DNA of 14,397 nt, taken from the NCBI GenBank assembly GCA_900752215.1, contig CAADUO010000010.1, forward strand, positions 1 to 14,397. The letters run 5' to 3'. The notes beneath the pieces were generated by a model. The model ran no database searches, was not told the origin of the DNA, and saw nothing but the letters and a program-made list of their open reading frames with translations. Position 1 is the stretch's first letter. Each line of letters begins with the position of its first letter. Shown in pieces: positions 13,801-14,397 of this stretch. A program made the position numbers and the translations under genes. Source of the stretch: an uncultured Collinsella sp. Lineage in GTDB: Bacteria > Actinomycetota > Coriobacteriia > Coriobacteriales > Coriobacteriaceae.

Positions 13801-14315
13801 GCCTCGTCGATTACGACGGCTGGCACCTCTGGAAGGCGGATGTCTCGACCACGGAATCCACCACACTCGAGGCGAAAGAACTCGACCTTGCGTCCAATAC
13901 CGTCGTAACGGGCATTCGCATTGAATACGGTGCGGTAGCCACCGACTTTACGACTCGAAGCGATGCGGATTCTTGGACCCGCGATGATCTCAAAGATGAG
14001 CACGACGACCTTGACGATGCCAAAGCAATCCTTGGCACAGACGCTCGGGGCGCAATCGTGCACATGCAGGCGACGTCGGCTTATACGCCCCAAACCGCAC
14101 TCACCAACAGCGCACGCGTCGATCTTTGCCGCAACGGCGGCGGCGATAAACTTGAGTCACATGACGAGGACCGTGTCATTCAACGCTGTACCCTACCGCA
14201 GGACCTACCGGCAACAGGATCAGTTCCCATCGCCGCTTGCATCACCGCGCTCCTGACCTCGGGTGCCGCAGCCCTATGGTTCGCTCGCCTTAGGTCGATC
14301 CCAAAGAAGCGCTAG
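10884..14315 (+). CDS. LPXTG-anchored adhesin with thioester (TQXA) and Cna-B/SpaA-type domains
   Basis: 1143-residue surface protein. A signal peptide ends around AFA36. The N-terminal domain (about 37-205) has the thioester pattern: Cys70 in AYCMNQ and Gln128 in TQLAVW, which in this family form an internal Cys-Gln thioester that can bind host or surface amines. Six Cna-B-like domains follow, starting near 210, 306, 412, 532, 640 and 751. Each has an N-terminal Lys strand (LRIAKLDA, LQIVKRDA, IRIVKTDA) and an acidic E-box (YLVETKAPAGY, YVRETSA, YEVVETQAPAGF), as needed for Lys-Asn isopeptide bonds. A distinct domain of about 270 residues (839-1108) carries five Cys. Then come LPATG (1108-1112), a hydrophobic segment and a basic tail for sortase anchoring. 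The gene is monocistronic here; no sortase or pilin lies next to it. Binding target unknown. Confidence 0.93.
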   Translation: MSNAPTHSVHSAIATGPLLLLLFLLFGCLAPGAAFAVDGYDQLGFRTISDDCGPFFIGKYEAQDASIAYCMNQERPGPTKPGGPWLNFDQGWVWLDDEFATIVCHGYPTTTSFGGYHLSPDRARAATQLAVWMLNGTTHVDGTYSYTTAQGKTKSGHFTSDNEVVAAARWLHDSAKSGSIKAAPHRARRYLGAVSGGSKRQDMLYVLPAVSVSFQKQSANTVITSGNNTYQFTGATFDIFESASGARVGTIKMDSNGRAQATLLPNTAYYLVETKAPAGYVPRHDRIAFTTGNDGGRVAIDEQPGTITLRIAKLDAATNAGPQVGSSLAGAEFTCVSQSTPGWAQILTTDESGRATLADVPLGAFTIYESKAPEGYLPSNDSWTYTVGADQLGDSGVVEIESRVSDIPIAFNLEISKFKDYGNSDQSGLEQPAGGVVFEVVSNSSQQVVGTLTTNIYGFASTKDQPEAWFGTGKRPAGVHGAVPYDRAGYTVREVPETVPEGFKRAGEWTVGANQISDGAELQYIVDNHALSTHLQIVKRDAQTGASVPLAGFTFQLLDSNHEPVSQTCWYPAHNVMDTFTTDATGTVTLPESLVPGTYYVRETSAKEPYLVGEEIEVNIPADMNLTPVAIASYYDHAATGNIRIVKTDAVDGSSLAGAIFEIRASGDIVRPDGSIAALDGETVATVTTDETGEARADNLPLGSGTARYEVVETQAPAGFLLDQTTHIVDLTYADQKTPVVEARLNVSDDYTKVDISKVDASGEQEVEGAQLTLYGPDKTEIDSWTSSDKPHRVEHLAPGTYSLREMMSPRTYDLAEEITFEIKDTGEVQSVAMKDTPIEIKGQVDKRQELVQPIEKGLLANGDGKNRAATQTNTDGLFSYTIDARNDSATWVDEFTITDDLECAEDDTARFVSIETPVAIGDLNGLCNVWYRTTPLDSTDVDEPTNATLDDGHENPWLESDEVRESLGEDCRLVDYDGWHLWKADVSTTESTTLEAKELDLASNTVVTGIRIEYGAVATDFTTRSDADSWTRDDLKDEHDDLDDAKAILGTDARGAIVHMQATSAYTPQTALTNSARVDLCRNGGGDKLESHDEDRVIQRCTLPQDLPATGSVPIAACITALLTSGAAALWFARLRSIPKKR

Positions 14316-14322
14316 CGCGATG

Positions 14323-14349
14323 AAAAAGCGGGGCGGGCAATACCCCGGC
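14323..14349 (-). terminator. Terminator of a convergent gene outside the window
   Basis: On the minus strand GCCGGGG pairs with CCCCGC around a short loop, with one bulged C, and is followed by five T. It may also serve the adhesin transcript in the other direction, but no T-run is seen on that side. Confidence 0.5.
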
Positions 14350-14397
14350 TCAGCCCAATTTCAAGCAATTAAACCCCGGCTTTAATCCGTCTGACAA

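Noticed and set aside
14350..14397. C-terminal end of a convergent gene
   Set aside because: Minus-strand frames stop at several points here and too little sequence is available to choose one.

Overview
The window looks like the chromosome of a Coriobacteriia member, most likely Collinsella or a close relative. The evidence is moderate to high GC, a 'TQXA' thioester/Cna-B adhesin with an LPATG sorting signal, a TIGR03905-type TSCPD protein and Tat-exported lipoproteins. This placement comes from recognising families, not from a search.

Layout. (1) 1-1640 is an AT-richer accessory patch. It holds an intact TraX-family membrane protein, a decayed reading frame downstream of it, and a diverged ~72-bp direct repeat whose second copy is the trailer/terminator of tRNA-Lys. 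(2) tRNA-Lys(TTT), an M29 aminopeptidase, a small two-helix membrane protein and purC all read leftward; purC and the membrane protein are translationally coupled. (3) A leftward two-component system (OmpR/PhoB-type regulator, then a HisKA kinase) lies upstream of purC. (4) A leftward pair encodes a TSCPD protein and a Tat lipoprotein, overlapping by one base (TAATG). (5) purB and tRNA-Gly(CCC) also read leftward, with ~250 bp of palindromic repeats between them. (6) A divergent, rightward 1143-residue cell-wall adhesin fills the right end: signal peptide, thioester domain, six Cna-B-like repeats, a Cys-containing C-terminal domain and LPATG anchor. A terminator for a convergent gene outside the window follows it.

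How the genes relate. purC and purB are two enzymes of IMP synthesis, acting at SAICAR formation and at fumarate release. The kinase, regulator and exported lipoprotein suggest an envelope-sensing cluster, but their link to the purine genes is only positional.

The most unusual signal is shared by both tRNA genes. Downstream of each mature tRNA the order is: strong terminator, a T-arm-like GGGTTCGA(A/G)CCC motif, a palindromic block with paired hairpins whose loop on the leftward strand is GC-GRA-GC around a GGCCGC core, and an 18-nt copy of that same tRNA's 3' end. This may be a family of tRNA-tail palindromic elements. A second copy of the tRNA-Gly hairpin unit and a duplicated tRNA-Lys trailer sit nearby.
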